Notes: generated by a model from the sequence alone, not told the origin. Counted from the stretch's first letter, positions 50,037 to 59,081 are shown. The stretch: 64,000 nt of DNA from Rheinheimera oceanensis (GCF_018831085.1 NZ_JAGPNM010000001.1:980385-1044384); one strand, 5' to 3'. Numbers and translations are program-made.

Positions 50037-51433
50037 TGACAGATTATAACGTCTTGGAAAACAATGTATCTTTGTCTTCGCAGTATGCTCAGTTGATGGC
50101 TGCAGTGGCGGAAGATCCGCAGCTGCAGAATTTGCAAATCATGGAATATCCGGAAGCCGAGTCAATAGGGAAGTTTTATAAATGTGGTGTCGGCACGTGG
50201 CCACTGATATTTTCCCAAGCAAGAAAGCAGGAGTTTGAAAAAATTATCAGTACCTTACCGGCGTTGATCCGCAAGGCCATCCGTATTTATTTTGGCAAAG
50301 ACGGAAAACTTTTCAGCGACTATCTACAGATGGGGGATTCCATCTTCAACATGTTAGACCAGGTAGAGCTGGACAAGCGCGACTTTGTTCAACGCTTTGA
50401 CCTGCTCTACAGCAACCATCAATGCAAGGTATTGGAGATCAATGCCGGGACCAACCTCGGATTGTGGGAAGTCGATTGGTTATGTGGCTATATTGACGAG
50501 ATATTTTCCCGGTTTCCGAAGTTAAATTTGATAAAGTTGGCGCACAAACAAGTAATGGATTCACTGATTACAGCTCTGCTCGATTCGGTTTCAAGGCTAA
50601 AGGCAGCAACGCCAAACGGCAATGTTCTGTTCATTACCGAGGAGTTTACCGAGCAGGGCATTGCCGGCATACATGCCAGTTTTGAGCGAGTTAAAGCCAA
50701 GTTCGTCAATAAATTCCCTAACGCGACGATGGCGTTTTGTCATCAACCCGAACAACTGGAATGCTTGAGCAACAATGCGGTTAGGTTTAATGGGATTATT
50801 TTCGATGCGGTATTAGTTAGTCACCGCGAACTCCCTCCTTCGTTGCATTTAAAATTGGTTTCGAGCTTTTTGGCAGGAAAACTCCATTATCCCGATAATC
50901 CGTTCCAAGTCATGATCGGCAACAAGTTGTTGATGGCTGTTCTCCATGAAGACAATGTCTTGTCCGAAGTTACCAACAGTGAAGCCCAGTTTATCAAGGC
51001 TTACATTCCGTGGAGTAAACGTCTTATCGAGCAACAGGTAAACTGGGAGGGCAAGGAATACAAGTTGTCCGACCTGCTCAAAGAGCAGCAAAACCGCTTT
51101 GTGCTGAAAAAAGGCGAATCCATGGCAGGTAAGGATGTCATTGTCGGTCAAGTCACAGATAGGCAGGAATGGATTGGATTGATAGATGAAAAGTTAAACA
51201 GTGTAGGATGGTTGATTCAGGAGTTCTGTCCGCCAGACAGGGTGCAAAACTCTGATACTTTTGGATTTTGTGAAGTCGAACCTGTGTGGGGCATCTATGA
51301 TTTCGGTCAAGCATACTGTGGCGGTGCAGCCCGGGCTGCACGTGTTGGGAAGCTTAAAGGTGTTATCAATGCTGCTACCGGCGCGAATATTTATTTAATG
51401 GCTGAGGCAGCTAAACAGAAATTGAGTATTTAA
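50036..51433 (+). CDS. Circularly permuted ATP-grasp-like protein, copy 2
   Basis: A 465-residue soluble protein, paralogous to the protein at 20436-21848. Shared blocks are WPLI(L/F)S near residue 55, LEINAGTN (LEVNAGS in copy 1), an LxWxxDWL segment, IPWSKRL, VLKKGESMAGKDVIVGQ, WLIQEFCPPD, WGIYDFG and GVINAATGA. The C-terminal half reads as ATP-binding strands and a lysine-rich grasp subdomain. No function can be assigned beyond a likely ATP-dependent ligase or kinase activity. It is the last gene of the plus-strand operon and is preceded by the octanucleotide array. Start: the ATG follows the array directly, and no in-frame start exists upstream. Confidence 0.75.
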   Translation: MTDYNVLENNVSLSSQYAQLMAAVAEDPQLQNLQIMEYPEAESIGKFYKCGVGTWPLIFSQARKQEFEKIISTLPALIRKAIRIYFGKDGKLFSDYLQMGDSIFNMLDQVELDKRDFVQRFDLLYSNHQCKVLEINAGTNLGLWEVDWLCGYIDEIFSRFPKLNLIKLAHKQVMDSLITALLDSVSRLKAATPNGNVLFITEEFTEQGIAGIHASFERVKAKFVNKFPNATMAFCHQPEQLECLSNNAVRFNGIIFDAVLVSHRELPPSLHLKLVSSFLAGKLHYPDNPFQVMIGNKLLMAVLHEDNVLSEVTNSEAQFIKAYIPWSKRLIEQQVNWEGKEYKLSDLLKEQQNRFVLKKGESMAGKDVIVGQVTDRQEWIGLIDEKLNSVGWLIQEFCPPDRVQNSDTFGFCEVEPVWGIYDFGQAYCGGAARAARVGKLKGVINAATGANIYLMAEAAKQKLSI

Positions 51434-51786
51434 CCAGAATCCAAGTCTAGAACGAGATTGGCTCTCGGTTCATGATACGGCTGGGCAAGAGCGTGTATTT
51501 CAAGCTCTATATCGCCATGAATACTGCGTACAGAGAGTTACCGATATTTTTACCGATAGCATTATGTTTGGCAAAGTTGCTCCATCTCAGCTTCAAGGGC
51601 ACGCTCAGCAAGCTTTTTGGTGAACTGCTTAAGGATACCTTGTCACCAAGCGGGTCTTCAGACGATTTGTAGTCAGCCAATAACTGATCGATAAGCTTGA
51701 CTCATAATGGTATTCTTTATTCTTTTCAAATACAAGGGATGCCTCTTACACAGATTTTTTATACACTCACATTTAATATGTCGCCA
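51434..51786. other. Intergenic region between convergent genes
   Basis: About 350 bp between the ATP-grasp gene and the convergent protease gene. A short plus-strand frame (51472-51672) has no ribosome site and no recognisable product. No clear terminator hairpin was found by eye. Confidence 0.4.
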
Positions 51787-52593
51787 TTACGGCTGTACCG
51801 CTATAACACTTTCAATCCACTCTTGATAATGACTCATCCGAACATTACAACTGACTTGGTCATACCGCCCAGGTGTTCTGTTAGTACTTTGAAGATCAGA
51901 CCATGAAGTCAATCCTGCCAACAACCATTCCGTCTCAGCCTGAATCAGAACTGGCCCGCCGCTATCTCCACTACCTGATCCGCCTTCAAGGGGTAAAGCA
52001 TCCGCTGGGTTATCGAACACATAGCAAAACCAACGACCATCAGCGCTGCTGACTTTATTGTAAGCACGACGAAGTTCTGTACGGTGAGGGCTGCTGGATT
52101 CGTAACCGCTCATTCCGTTACCCGTTGCGCCTTTTCCTATAATCTTAACGATTTGGCCGAACTCGTTACTTCTATTGTAAACAGTCACAGGCGAGATATC
52201 ATTAATTGGTTGCGCTAATTTCACCAGTGCGATGTCATCTGAGGAGGCGAGAAGAAGCCTGAAAAGCGTCCAATCCCACGTAGATAAAGCTTGCTCAAGT
52301 AGCAGTTTAGGTGGTGCATTGTAGCCGGGATGTACCTTGATGCGTTCAACAGCTCTGGGTATACCGCCAACCGTTATCTGTTTGATTTCAGATTGCCATG
52401 TGATCGCATGAGCAGCGGTAATCACCCATTGCGGGGCAATCAATACACCATGCCCCACACCAGGCATGTCGGCCAGAGCAGGAAGCTCATCCGCATGAAC
52501 CCGATACTTTGAATCATCTATGTCGTGACGAACAACGATGGCGCTTACGCTGTAAGACACAACAAGCAGTGTTAAAAGCAAAAATCGAGGCAT
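51787..52593 (-). CDS. Secreted trypsin-like serine protease
   Basis: A 268-residue S1-type protease with an N-terminal signal peptide (MPRFLLLTLLVVSYSVSA). The triad is visible: His in ITAAHA, Asp in DDIALVK and Ser in GSGDSGGP. Two cysteines (WFCYV and VSCNV) may form a single disulphide. GVLIAPQWV replaces the usual GxLI strand. It is transcribed toward the biosynthetic operon and shows no link to it except proximity. Periplasmic or secreted localisation is expected. Confidence 0.9.
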   Translation of the reverse strand: MPRFLLLTLLVVSYSVSAIVVRHDIDDSKYRVHADELPALADMPGVGHGVLIAPQWVITAAHAITWQSEIKQITVGGIPRAVERIKVHPGYNAPPKLLLEQALSTWDWTLFRLLLASSDDIALVKLAQPINDISPVTVYNRSNEFGQIVKIIGKGATGNGMSGYESSSPHRTELRRAYNKVSSADGRWFCYVFDNPADALPLEGGSGSGDSGGPVLIQAETEWLLAGLTSWSDLQSTNRTPGRYDQVSCNVRMSHYQEWIESVIAVQP

Positions 52594-53452
52594 TTATGTT
52601 TCCTTTGGTAGTCCCTTTTAAGGCTAACACCTAGGGCTTGTTGAACTTTGTTTATTGATTGTTAGTCATTAAGATGAAGCTGGTATATTAATTTCACCAT
52701 AAACTGACCATGCCAACTCATCATATTAAGAACAATATTAACAGATGAATACTGGACAAAGCTAATTCGATTAATCCAAAAGCAGGCCGAGCCTATTCCG
52801 AACTGGAACGTAGAGATACTTTTTACGTCAAGCTGTGTGAGGTTGGTGTTCGGTGTGGTAATCAAAATCAACGAAAAATCGGTGTTTGTGGTGAGCGAAG
52901 ATAACCGGCAATGGAAAATCCCGCCTTAGCTAGTGCGGGTGATGAAAGGGGTTTAGTGATAGCAGTCAGAGATCTGAAGGTTGGTGTCAAAACGTCCAAT
53001 TTTAACTGGTCAAGCTCTAGCGACTGCTACAGCTCATTTTCAGGCTTCTGCGTTGCCCGTTCTAATTTGGCGATGCGTTTTTCCTACATGCGCTCCATTG
53101 TGCTCAAAATTTCAGTCTGTTCAAGCAGCATTTTCCAGGCCAGTTCCACATCGTATGGCAGGGATTTGGGTGTCTATCTCATGGCCATTATTGTGACAGC
53201 CCAGAGTAATAAATAATCCAAGTTACTAACGTAAATAAAATATATATTTATTATAAATATTGACATGTGTTTGTAAATATCATAAGTTTATCATCTTTTG
53301 ATAAGCCTAAAATTGTGTGCTTGTGATAGATTTCAGTCTGTTGACGAGTCGGCACCTATAACTCATTATTTGTCATGATCACTTGAGAATTAACAAACGG
53401 CAAAAGATTTACTCACCAATAAATAACTTTAAATAAAAAGGTTTAAGTAAAT
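52594..53452. other. Intergenic region with IS traces
   Basis: It begins with a solo IS-like end and continues through short broken frames. On the minus strand around 53030-53170 a heptad-like LPYDVELAWKMLLEQ stretch and an EKRIAKLERA stretch are interrupted by stops, possibly the coiled-coil start of a decayed transposase. The last 200 bp are very AT-rich and probably hold the promoter of the small gene at 53453. Confidence 0.4.
52631..52650 (+). mobile_element. Solo IS5-like terminal repeat
   Basis: CTAGGGCTTGTTGAACTTTG closely matches the solo end at 40791 and more distantly the intact element at 37500. No associated intact transposase was found nearby. Confidence 0.45.
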
Positions 53453-53650
53453 ATGGATTCGATAGCAAGCCTATTGCGTGAAATATATAAAGATGCATAT
53501 CTAGAAGGCCGAAAAGACGGTTTGGAGGGACTGCATACTGAGCCTCAGATAGTATTTGAAAACTATATAGTCAATGAAAAAGTGTCATTAAAATTGTCGA
53601 ATCTGGGTTATACGTCCTCTTTTATCCTCTGTGAAAGCATAGAGGGCTAA
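53453..53650 (+). CDS. Small hypothetical protein
   Basis: A 65-residue frame starting MDSIASLLREIYKDA, with a mixed-charge N-terminal helix. It sits after an AT-rich promoter-like stretch, with AAAGG about 14 bases before the ATG. It is 104 bp upstream of the ParB-like gene on the same strand. I recognise no family. It may be a real small gene or a chance frame. Confidence 0.5.
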   Translation: MDSIASLLREIYKDAYLEGRKDGLEGLHTEPQIVFENYIVNEKVSLKLSNLGYTSSFILCESIEG

Positions 53651-53754
53651 TGTTAAGCGATATTCCTACTTAATTTGGCGGCAAGATTGCTTGCTGCCAA
53701 CTACTGTAAGATCTAAAATACTTTGACATAATATTGAATGAGTGGAGAAAGCTA

Positions 53755-54849
53755 GTGAGTGTTCTGTCTCTGGAGCAGAAACTAACTGCAAAACTGAATA
53801 GTATGGATTTTTCCAAAATCCTCATTGAGCAGCCGTATGAGTACAAATCAATTTTCCTGAACCGCATCCAGCCCGATCAGAGTAATGCCCGTTTTTTCCC
53901 GGCTGTAATAATACCTGATCAACTTGCTTATCAAATCGCCACCAAAAGACTGTCAAAAGCTCAATTAATAGAGCGGTTAGATTGCCGAAATCAGGTTGTG
54001 ATTGGTAAGTCCTGTATTCTGAACTGCTTTAACAATAGCAGCTTCGAGTGGAAAAAAGCTAATGCCAACATTGCATCTATCCTTGAGCTAGCAGCAAACT
54101 TATCCGTCTCTGAGCTGATTCAAGCGCCGAGCATCTATCCACTTGAAAGCAATAGTTACCAGTTGCTGACTGGCCACCGCCGTTTTTTCGCGATGATCTA
54201 TTCTAACGGCATCGACGGCGCAGCACACTTTAAGGTCTACAACCAACAACCATTGTTACCGCGCACTAAACAATTCCAAGAAAACGCTAGCCGGGAAGAT
54301 TTACCCCAATATGGTAAACTGCAAGCGTTTCAGGAAGCAATACTAGAGCTTGAAACCTTAAGTGCAATGCGACAACGAACTGAGAGTAAAGGACTAACAG
54401 TTCGGGAAATTGCTAGTTTACTGGGTATATCCATGGGAGCATTTGACAACTATAACGTGTTGACTCGCTATCCGGCTGTGTTAAAGGCTTACCAAAAGGG
54501 TAATTCGATACCTTTTATCACGATGAAGAAAATCGTGCTTACGGAAGAACAACGCATCCGCAAAAAAACCGGCCAGAGTATCCTGAATGTAGAACACAAA
54601 AGGATGATCGATAAGAGAATTCATGACATTCTAAATGATATTAAATCTCCAGTGACCGCCGAGAAGAAAAGACATTACCGTTTAGGAACTGTCGAATCAC
54701 CAGAACTGATGAAATTTATCCTGACAGAAAACATACTTGCTCTCGACTGTGGCATTGACTGGAACCTCTTGGACTGGGAACAGCCAAAAGCTGTGAGTGA
54801 AGCATTTAAGCATGTGGTTGATTATATCAAAGAGCAAAAGATACAGTAA
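53755..54849 (+). CDS. Orphan ParB-like DNA-binding protein
   Basis: About 364 residues from the GTG at 53755, which has GGAG eight bases upstream; an in-frame TTG at 53734 is an alternative. The ParB/Srx-type N domain shows YQLLTGHRRFFAM, the counterpart of the GERR box, then ENASREDLPQYGKLQ. A helix-turn-helix follows: LTVREIASLLGISMGAFDNY. No parA or parS cluster is visible, so a regulator or plasmid/ICE-type ParB-like role is more likely than chromosome partition. Its stop is 6 bp from the end of the convergent phosphopantetheinyl transferase gene. Confidence 0.8.
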   Translation: MSVLSLEQKLTAKLNSMDFSKILIEQPYEYKSIFLNRIQPDQSNARFFPAVIIPDQLAYQIATKRLSKAQLIERLDCRNQVVIGKSCILNCFNNSSFEWKKANANIASILELAANLSVSELIQAPSIYPLESNSYQLLTGHRRFFAMIYSNGIDGAAHFKVYNQQPLLPRTKQFQENASREDLPQYGKLQAFQEAILELETLSAMRQRTESKGLTVREIASLLGISMGAFDNYNVLTRYPAVLKAYQKGNSIPFITMKKIVLTEEQRIRKKTGQSILNVEHKRMIDKRIHDILNDIKSPVTAEKKRHYRLGTVESPELMKFILTENILALDCGIDWNLLDWEQPKAVSEAFKHVVDYIKEQKIQ

Positions 54850-54854
54850 TGGCA

Positions 54855-55718
54855 TCACTGACTGTTCTGAGAACGTAAATCGCTTTTTCTGCAATCTTCA
54901 CTAATACTGTCCAGCCATTGAGTATTAACTGAGTTACTGCATACCAATGTAAGGACATCAGATTCACGGCAATTGAACCAGCAGAGATATTTTTGCTGAG
55001 GTGCTCTGGCAGCTACCCAGTTGGTGGTTAGTTGCAGCTGTAACCATCCGTGTCGACCAGTAATCATGGAATCACCTGCTAACTCAGAGCATTCCTCTAG
55101 TTCAGCGGCATCGAAACTAAAATATTCGCCAACAAAAGGACATATTGCTTTAAATAGAGCTTCTTTGGCCGAAAATAACAGAGTAGTTGCCTGCGCGTCG
55201 GTAAAGCCGGCTCTCACTAGTACATGCAGTTCATCTGGATTGTGAATAGATCCGGCTATTTCACTGGCTTGCTGCGAGGACAGCCAAAGTTCAATATCAA
55301 CACCAACAAAATTGTTAACAGCCAGAGGTTGCGTTAAAACAGCAGCACAAGCACTGTATTGGTGATGCGTAATAGAGCCTGTCACTACCGCAGGCCAAGT
55401 CGGAGCCCTCAGCGCACCAATACCAATCTGTGGTGGAGCAGGCTCAAACAACCCGCTTTGCTGCATTGCAAGACGCCCCAGATATCGGCCAGCCAAATAT
55501 TCTGCTTGCCTTTTCATTACAGCGCCCCCAATGGACGCTGGAAAGTCTACCGCTAGATCAGCAAAGTTAGTCTGTTGATAAGATTCAAGCGAGAAGTTTC
55601 CACGAGCCAAAATCAATCGTTGCAAAGTATCGCTGAACAACTGAATTTTGGAAAGACTAGGGACTGTGTTGATGGATAGTGGCAATCCAGATAAAAACGG
55701 AAAAGGCGTACGAGACAT
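54855..55718 (-). CDS. 4'-phosphopantetheinyl transferase (Sfp/EntD superfamily)
   Basis: A 287-residue enzyme that attaches the phosphopantetheine arm to carrier domains. It has an N-terminal AEYLAGRYLGR region, GSITHHQYSACAAVL, the metal-binding GVDIELWLS and the FSAKEALFKAICP motif, with FSFDAAEL after it, as in EntD-like enzymes. It is the only such enzyme in the window and probably activates the T and ACP domains of the NRPS/PKS genes. It reads convergently to the ParB-like gene. Confidence 0.93.
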   Translation of the reverse strand: MSRTPFPFLSGLPLSINTVPSLSKIQLFSDTLQRLILARGNFSLESYQQTNFADLAVDFPASIGGAVMKRQAEYLAGRYLGRLAMQQSGLFEPAPPQIGIGALRAPTWPAVVTGSITHHQYSACAAVLTQPLAVNNFVGVDIELWLSSQQASEIAGSIHNPDELHVLVRAGFTDAQATTLLFSAKEALFKAICPFVGEYFSFDAAELEECSELAGDSMITGRHGWLQLQLTTNWVAARAPQQKYLCWFNCRESDVLTLVCSNSVNTQWLDSISEDCRKSDLRSQNSQ

Positions 55719-55894
55719 AGTCAGCTAATTCAATTATTGGTTTTACAAACCGATTAAACCAAACCACACCATAAAGATACTAATTATCAAAAGCAATTAA
55801 TTGAAATAAATTAATTTGTTAATTTTTTTGGCAAGCGGTTCTTAGCCACGGCAGTAAAGTATTTGTCACGCTTAGTTAAGGCTAAACGTAATTG

Positions 55895-55920
55895 AACCCG
55901 CGCTAAGCGGGTTCTGTTTT
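55895..55920 (+). terminator. Rho-independent terminator-like hairpin
   Basis: AACCCGC (55895-55901), loop GCTAA, GCGGGTT (55907-55913), then CTGTTTT. The T tract is on the plus strand, but no intact plus-strand gene ends just upstream, so this may be the end of a lost gene at the border of the integrative element. Confidence 0.65.
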
Positions 55921-55934
55921 ATCTAGTGCAATAA

Positions 55935-56120
55935 TTACTGCATCATTAAAACCAAGGACGCACCGATTGTCTCATTGTCCTTAATGTGTTTTATGAGGTT
56001 ATCAAACCCCCTGAGACACATTTTCTGTTCATTAATGTCGGCAATCCTCATTCCGACCCGGTATGTACAAAACAACGTCTCGACCACCCCGCATTCTTCA
56101 TCAATAATAACAACAGCAAC
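55935..56120 (-). pseudogene. Short coding-like fragment
   Basis: Minus-strand translation gives about 61 codons, with VETLFCTYRVGMRIADI in the middle and ending GASLVLMMQ-stop, a protein-like composition. There is a stop directly upstream, and the only good starts are an internal GTG or ATG. It may be the C-terminal remnant of a gene or a very small gene. The family is unknown. Confidence 0.35.
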
Positions 56121-56430
56121 TTAACGAATCAGCTGTAATGGATAGGGCGAGCACTCACGAATATTAATCCGTACCAACACTTTTGGACACCTTGCTAATT
56201 GAGTACCATCGCTTAACGAGGTGAATAGTGTCAACATTGAAAGTGTTTCCAATGGCCTTGTCTATTGTTAAGTGAGTGTAACCATGCAACCAAATTTCTG
56301 GCTGGTATTTGTCGACAAGCTGATTGAGATAGCAGCCCCAATATCAACATAACAGCAGCTAACTGTTCTACTTGCGATCAAATTCACAAGAAATTTTTTT
56401 ATCCTTTGATAAATTCTCAAACCATAAAAT
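56121..56430. other. Intergenic region, nothing recognised
   Basis: About 310 bp with multiple stops in all frames and no repeats or RNA gene that I can recognise. Confidence 0.4.
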
Positions 56431-56460
56431 CATCCAGCGCATTATAAATTGCGCTGGATG
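56431..56460 (-). terminator. Terminator of the integrase operon
   Basis: Perfect 10-bp inverted repeat CATCCAGCGC / GCGCTGGATG with a 10-base AT loop. On the minus strand it is followed by ATTTTATGG. It lies 18 bp after the last gene of the integrase-linked operon. Confidence 0.75.
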
Positions 56461-56478
56461 AAGTGCATTTCATAGTGA

Positions 56479-56844
56479 TTAATTAACCTGCATACCCCCA
56501 GTCAAGTCGATAAACGACACACCGTAGCAAGACTCCCCTAGGCAGCGAAATACCAGCTTCTGCCAGTGCATCAGCATCAGTTTGTGGCCGATGAGCGGTA
56601 TTACATCAAGCGGCTCAAAATATTCGGCGCCAGCCTTTTCACCGACTAACCAGGTAAACTCATTATTTTCCTGAATATACAGGCCCCAGCCTGCTTCAAG
56701 GTCTCCTTTTATGCTGGTTTTACACACTACCTTGGGCAACTCTTTCGCAAGACCATACCAGTCTGCCAGGCGGCCAGAATCGATCAGGATAATCTCGTTA
56801 TGTTGCCGGGTTTGATAAGACGAAATTGGCGTTAGTATTTGCAT
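56479..56844 (-). CDS. Unknown protein, last gene of integrase-linked operon
   Basis: A 121-residue protein counted from the ATG at 56844, which has AGGAG seven bases upstream; a TTG start six codons earlier directly abuts the upstream stop and is less likely. It starts MQILTPISSYQTRQ. It is aromatic-rich, and its mid part reads GWGLYIQENNEFTWLVG. I recognise no domain. It is transcribed with two other unknown genes and the integrase, and a strong hairpin follows it. Confidence 0.7.
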   Translation of the reverse strand: MQILTPISSYQTRQHNEIILIDSGRLADWYGLAKELPKVVCKTSIKGDLEAGWGLYIQENNEFTWLVGEKAGAEYFEPLDVIPLIGHKLMLMHWQKLVFRCLGESCYGVSFIDLTGGMQVN

Positions 56845-56862
56845 AACAGCTCCTAGATCCAA

Positions 56863-57387
56863 TTAATGAAGTTGACCGGTGGCGTCTGCAGTTTGCATAA
56901 GCGCCCGACAACACTGAATAACCGGATGAGACTCGTGCTCAATTGGGCCAAACTGCTGCGACTTTTCAGCCAAGAAAGTACATATTTGGATCAACACTGG
57001 GCTTACCAGAAAGTGCTCTATCTCATCTAAAAAGCCGCTTTCCTCAGAGCATTCCAGTAATCCCTCCATCCCCAAAAACGCATACTGGTAAGCATTTTGA
57101 ATGCAAATGATACGGCGGCTAACCCGATAATCAGCAGACAGGCTAAACCCAAAAAGCAACGCAGAGGCAATACAACCTTGATGAGCCAGCATTTGGCAAA
57201 ACGCCTGCTGCTCAACGCTGTACAGCTGCTGAAAACCATGGCGGCCCTGGCGCGTGTACGGATATAAAAAGCGTTGGTGTATACCTTTAATTTGCTTAAC
57301 ACGGTTGGACTCTGCCACCTGCTCAGACGTGATAAAATTCCCCAGCCAAATATGGATGGGGGAGTATAAAAAGGTTAAATCGCTCAT
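56863..57387 (-). CDS. Unknown protein of integrase-linked operon
   Basis: A 174-residue protein beginning MSDLTFLYSPIHIWLGNF. It is predicted soluble and mostly helical, with several cysteines (FCQML, GCIAS, LECSE, CCRAL). No family is recognised. The ATG overlaps the stop of the preceding gene by 4 bp (ATGA), so translation is coupled. Confidence 0.75.
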   Translation of the reverse strand: MSDLTFLYSPIHIWLGNFITSEQVAESNRVKQIKGIHQRFLYPYTRQGRHGFQQLYSVEQQAFCQMLAHQGCIASALLFGFSLSADYRVSRRIICIQNAYQYAFLGMEGLLECSEESGFLDEIEHFLVSPVLIQICTFLAEKSQQFGPIEHESHPVIQCCRALMQTADATGQLH

Positions 57388-57686
57388 TGCATGTCTCCCA
57401 TAGGCACATCATGGTCTAGCAGCCAACGCACAAAGTTACGCTGCAGCGCCTTAAACTCGACTTCTCGCACACAGCTGACGCAGCAGCATTGTTGTTTAAC
57501 CCAGTTATAAACCACCTCAGTATTGTCATGAGGCTCCCCCGGGCAAATAAATGCAGCGAGTTGGCGCCCATGGGGGTCTATCTGCAGCACGGTGACCAGG
57601 TGCAGCGTGAACTGCCGCACCTTCTTTCTAAACGTGTTGTCGAGTAACTGCTGCCGGAAGATGGGTGAATGTTCAATCTGGATCAT
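57384..57686 (-). CDS. Unknown cysteine-rich protein of integrase-linked operon
   Basis: A 100-residue protein starting MIQIEHSPIFRQQLL. The C-terminal half has a cysteine cluster (VKQQCCCVSCVREVEF) that could bind metal. Both ends overlap neighbouring genes by 4 bp: the integrase stop upstream and the next start downstream. No family is recognised. Confidence 0.75.
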   Translation of the reverse strand: MIQIEHSPIFRQQLLDNTFRKKVRQFTLHLVTVLQIDPHGRQLAAFICPGEPHDNTEVVYNWVKQQCCCVSCVREVEFKALQRNFVRWLLDHDVPMGDMQ

Positions 57687-58858
57687 GCTTTATCTCCTTT
57701 GCGATGGGCTTTTAACAGCTGGTCAAACGCCGAGCCGTCCTGACGCGTCAGGTTGGGCACATAGCGGCTATACACACGGAATAACATTTCTGTGGTGGTA
57801 TGCCCCATCTGCCTGGCAATCCATTCAGGGTTTTCACCCGCACCCAACCAGAGCGTGGCGGCGGTATGACGGGTCTGATATGGCACCCGCTCTCTAAGGC
57901 CACAGGCTTTTAGCGTGGGATACCAAACTCGTTGGGTTATGTTGCGATGGTTAAACGGGGTGCCATTTCGGGTGGCGAATACAAACTCTCCATCGCCAGT
58001 GTGTTTGAATTGCCGCTTCAGTGCATCACGCACTGGCTGCGACATGCGAATTTCACGCTGCGAGCCATCGTTTTTAGTGTATCCCACCTGCCCGATAACC
58101 CAGGTCTCCCGCACCAGAATCATGCCACGGTCAAAATCCACAAACCGCCATTTCAGGCCATCGATTTCACCGGTGCGCATCCCGGTAAAAAACCGCACAA
58201 TAAAGTAGTCGGCAAATTTCTGCGGCACATGTTGTAAGAAGGCATTCACTTCATCCAACGTGAACGGGTCAACGTCACTTTTCTGTACTTTCAGTGGTTT
58301 TAACCGTTTGGGCGCAGTAAACTGATAGCGGTCGGCTGCTTCGCTTAGGATCATCTGGACAACTTTCAGATGACGGTTAATGTAACCTGCTGAAATCTGC
58401 TCTCCGTTTTCGCGACGAACTTTGCCGAGTGTGGCGCGAAATTGGATCAAATCAGCCTTAGTGATGTGGTCGACCTCCATCTTGCCAAAGTGTGGGATAA
58501 GCCGGTTCCCTACCAAGATGGCCATTGTCTTACGGTACGAATCGCGCCAGCTCACCTGCATTTCATCCAGCCAAATCACGGCGAACTCTTCAAAGGTAGG
58601 CAAACGTTCTGCTCTATTGCCGGCGAGCAAGCGCTGTTGCTGCTTTTCAAACCGCGCCACCATTTTGCTGTTGGGAAAATAGCTGCTGTACACGAAGGTC
58701 CCCAACAAGATTTCGGCCTCGATTTTCTGCAGTAGTTTCTCCAGCGTTTTGCGATTTGCCTGTGTGTCAGGCAAAGCTGTTTGTTCGCGGCAGCGCACGC
58801 CCATGTATCTGAAATCCAGCTGTAATGCGCCGGAATCCCGTTTTCTTAAACTACCCAT
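57683..58858 (-). CDS. Tyrosine recombinase / integrase
   Basis: A 391-residue phage-type integrase. The N-terminal arm-binding region (MGSLRKRDSGALQLDFRYMG) resembles the DUF3596-type arm domain, and a core-binding SAM-like domain follows. The catalytic residues visible are Arg in FTGMRTGEIDGLKW, Arg/His in YQTRHTAATLW, His in QMGHTT and Tyr in FRVYSRY. GGAGG is eight bases before the ATG. It overlaps the excisionase-like gene upstream and a chain of three small genes downstream. I could not find the attachment sites. Confidence 0.92.
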   Translation of the reverse strand: MGSLRKRDSGALQLDFRYMGVRCREQTALPDTQANRKTLEKLLQKIEAEILLGTFVYSSYFPNSKMVARFEKQQQRLLAGNRAERLPTFEEFAVIWLDEMQVSWRDSYRKTMAILVGNRLIPHFGKMEVDHITKADLIQFRATLGKVRRENGEQISAGYINRHLKVVQMILSEAADRYQFTAPKRLKPLKVQKSDVDPFTLDEVNAFLQHVPQKFADYFIVRFFTGMRTGEIDGLKWRFVDFDRGMILVRETWVIGQVGYTKNDGSQREIRMSQPVRDALKRQFKHTGDGEFVFATRNGTPFNHRNITQRVWYPTLKACGLRERVPYQTRHTAATLWLGAGENPEWIARQMGHTTTEMLFRVYSRYVPNLTRQDGSAFDQLLKAHRKGDKA

Positions 58859-59081
58859 GTGCTATACCTCCGTTTGCCATTGGGATGAAAGTCCTCGATT
58901 GAGGTTTACTGATGTCTTTTTGAATGGCTTCCCAGATATACAAAATCTTACGGCCACCAAAAGGACGGATGTAATGCACGCCCTCATGTAACACTCTATC
59001 TTTAAGCGTTTCACGAATAGTTCGCGCATCGTACTTAATGAGTTTCGACAACTCTTCCGTAGTCAGGTAGGTTTGTGCCAT
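58851..59081 (-). CDS. Excisionase-like DNA-binding protein
   Basis: A 76-residue protein with a winged-helix/HTH start (YLTTEELSKLIKYDARTIRE) and a beta wing, similar to Xis/AlpA-type factors. It overlaps the integrase start by 8 bp. It probably directs excision or regulates the integrase. Confidence 0.75.
   Translation of the reverse strand: MAQTYLTTEELSKLIKYDARTIRETLKDRVLHEGVHYIRPFGGRKILYIWEAIQKDISKPQSRTFIPMANGGIAHG

Noticed and set aside
51472..51672. 66-codon plus-strand frame after the ATP-grasp gene
   Set aside because: No ribosome site, no recognised motif, and two alternative frames look equally plausible.
52911..53216. 101-codon plus-strand frame in IS-like debris
   Set aside because: The opposite strand looks more like a decayed coiled-coil coding stretch; neither is a supported gene.
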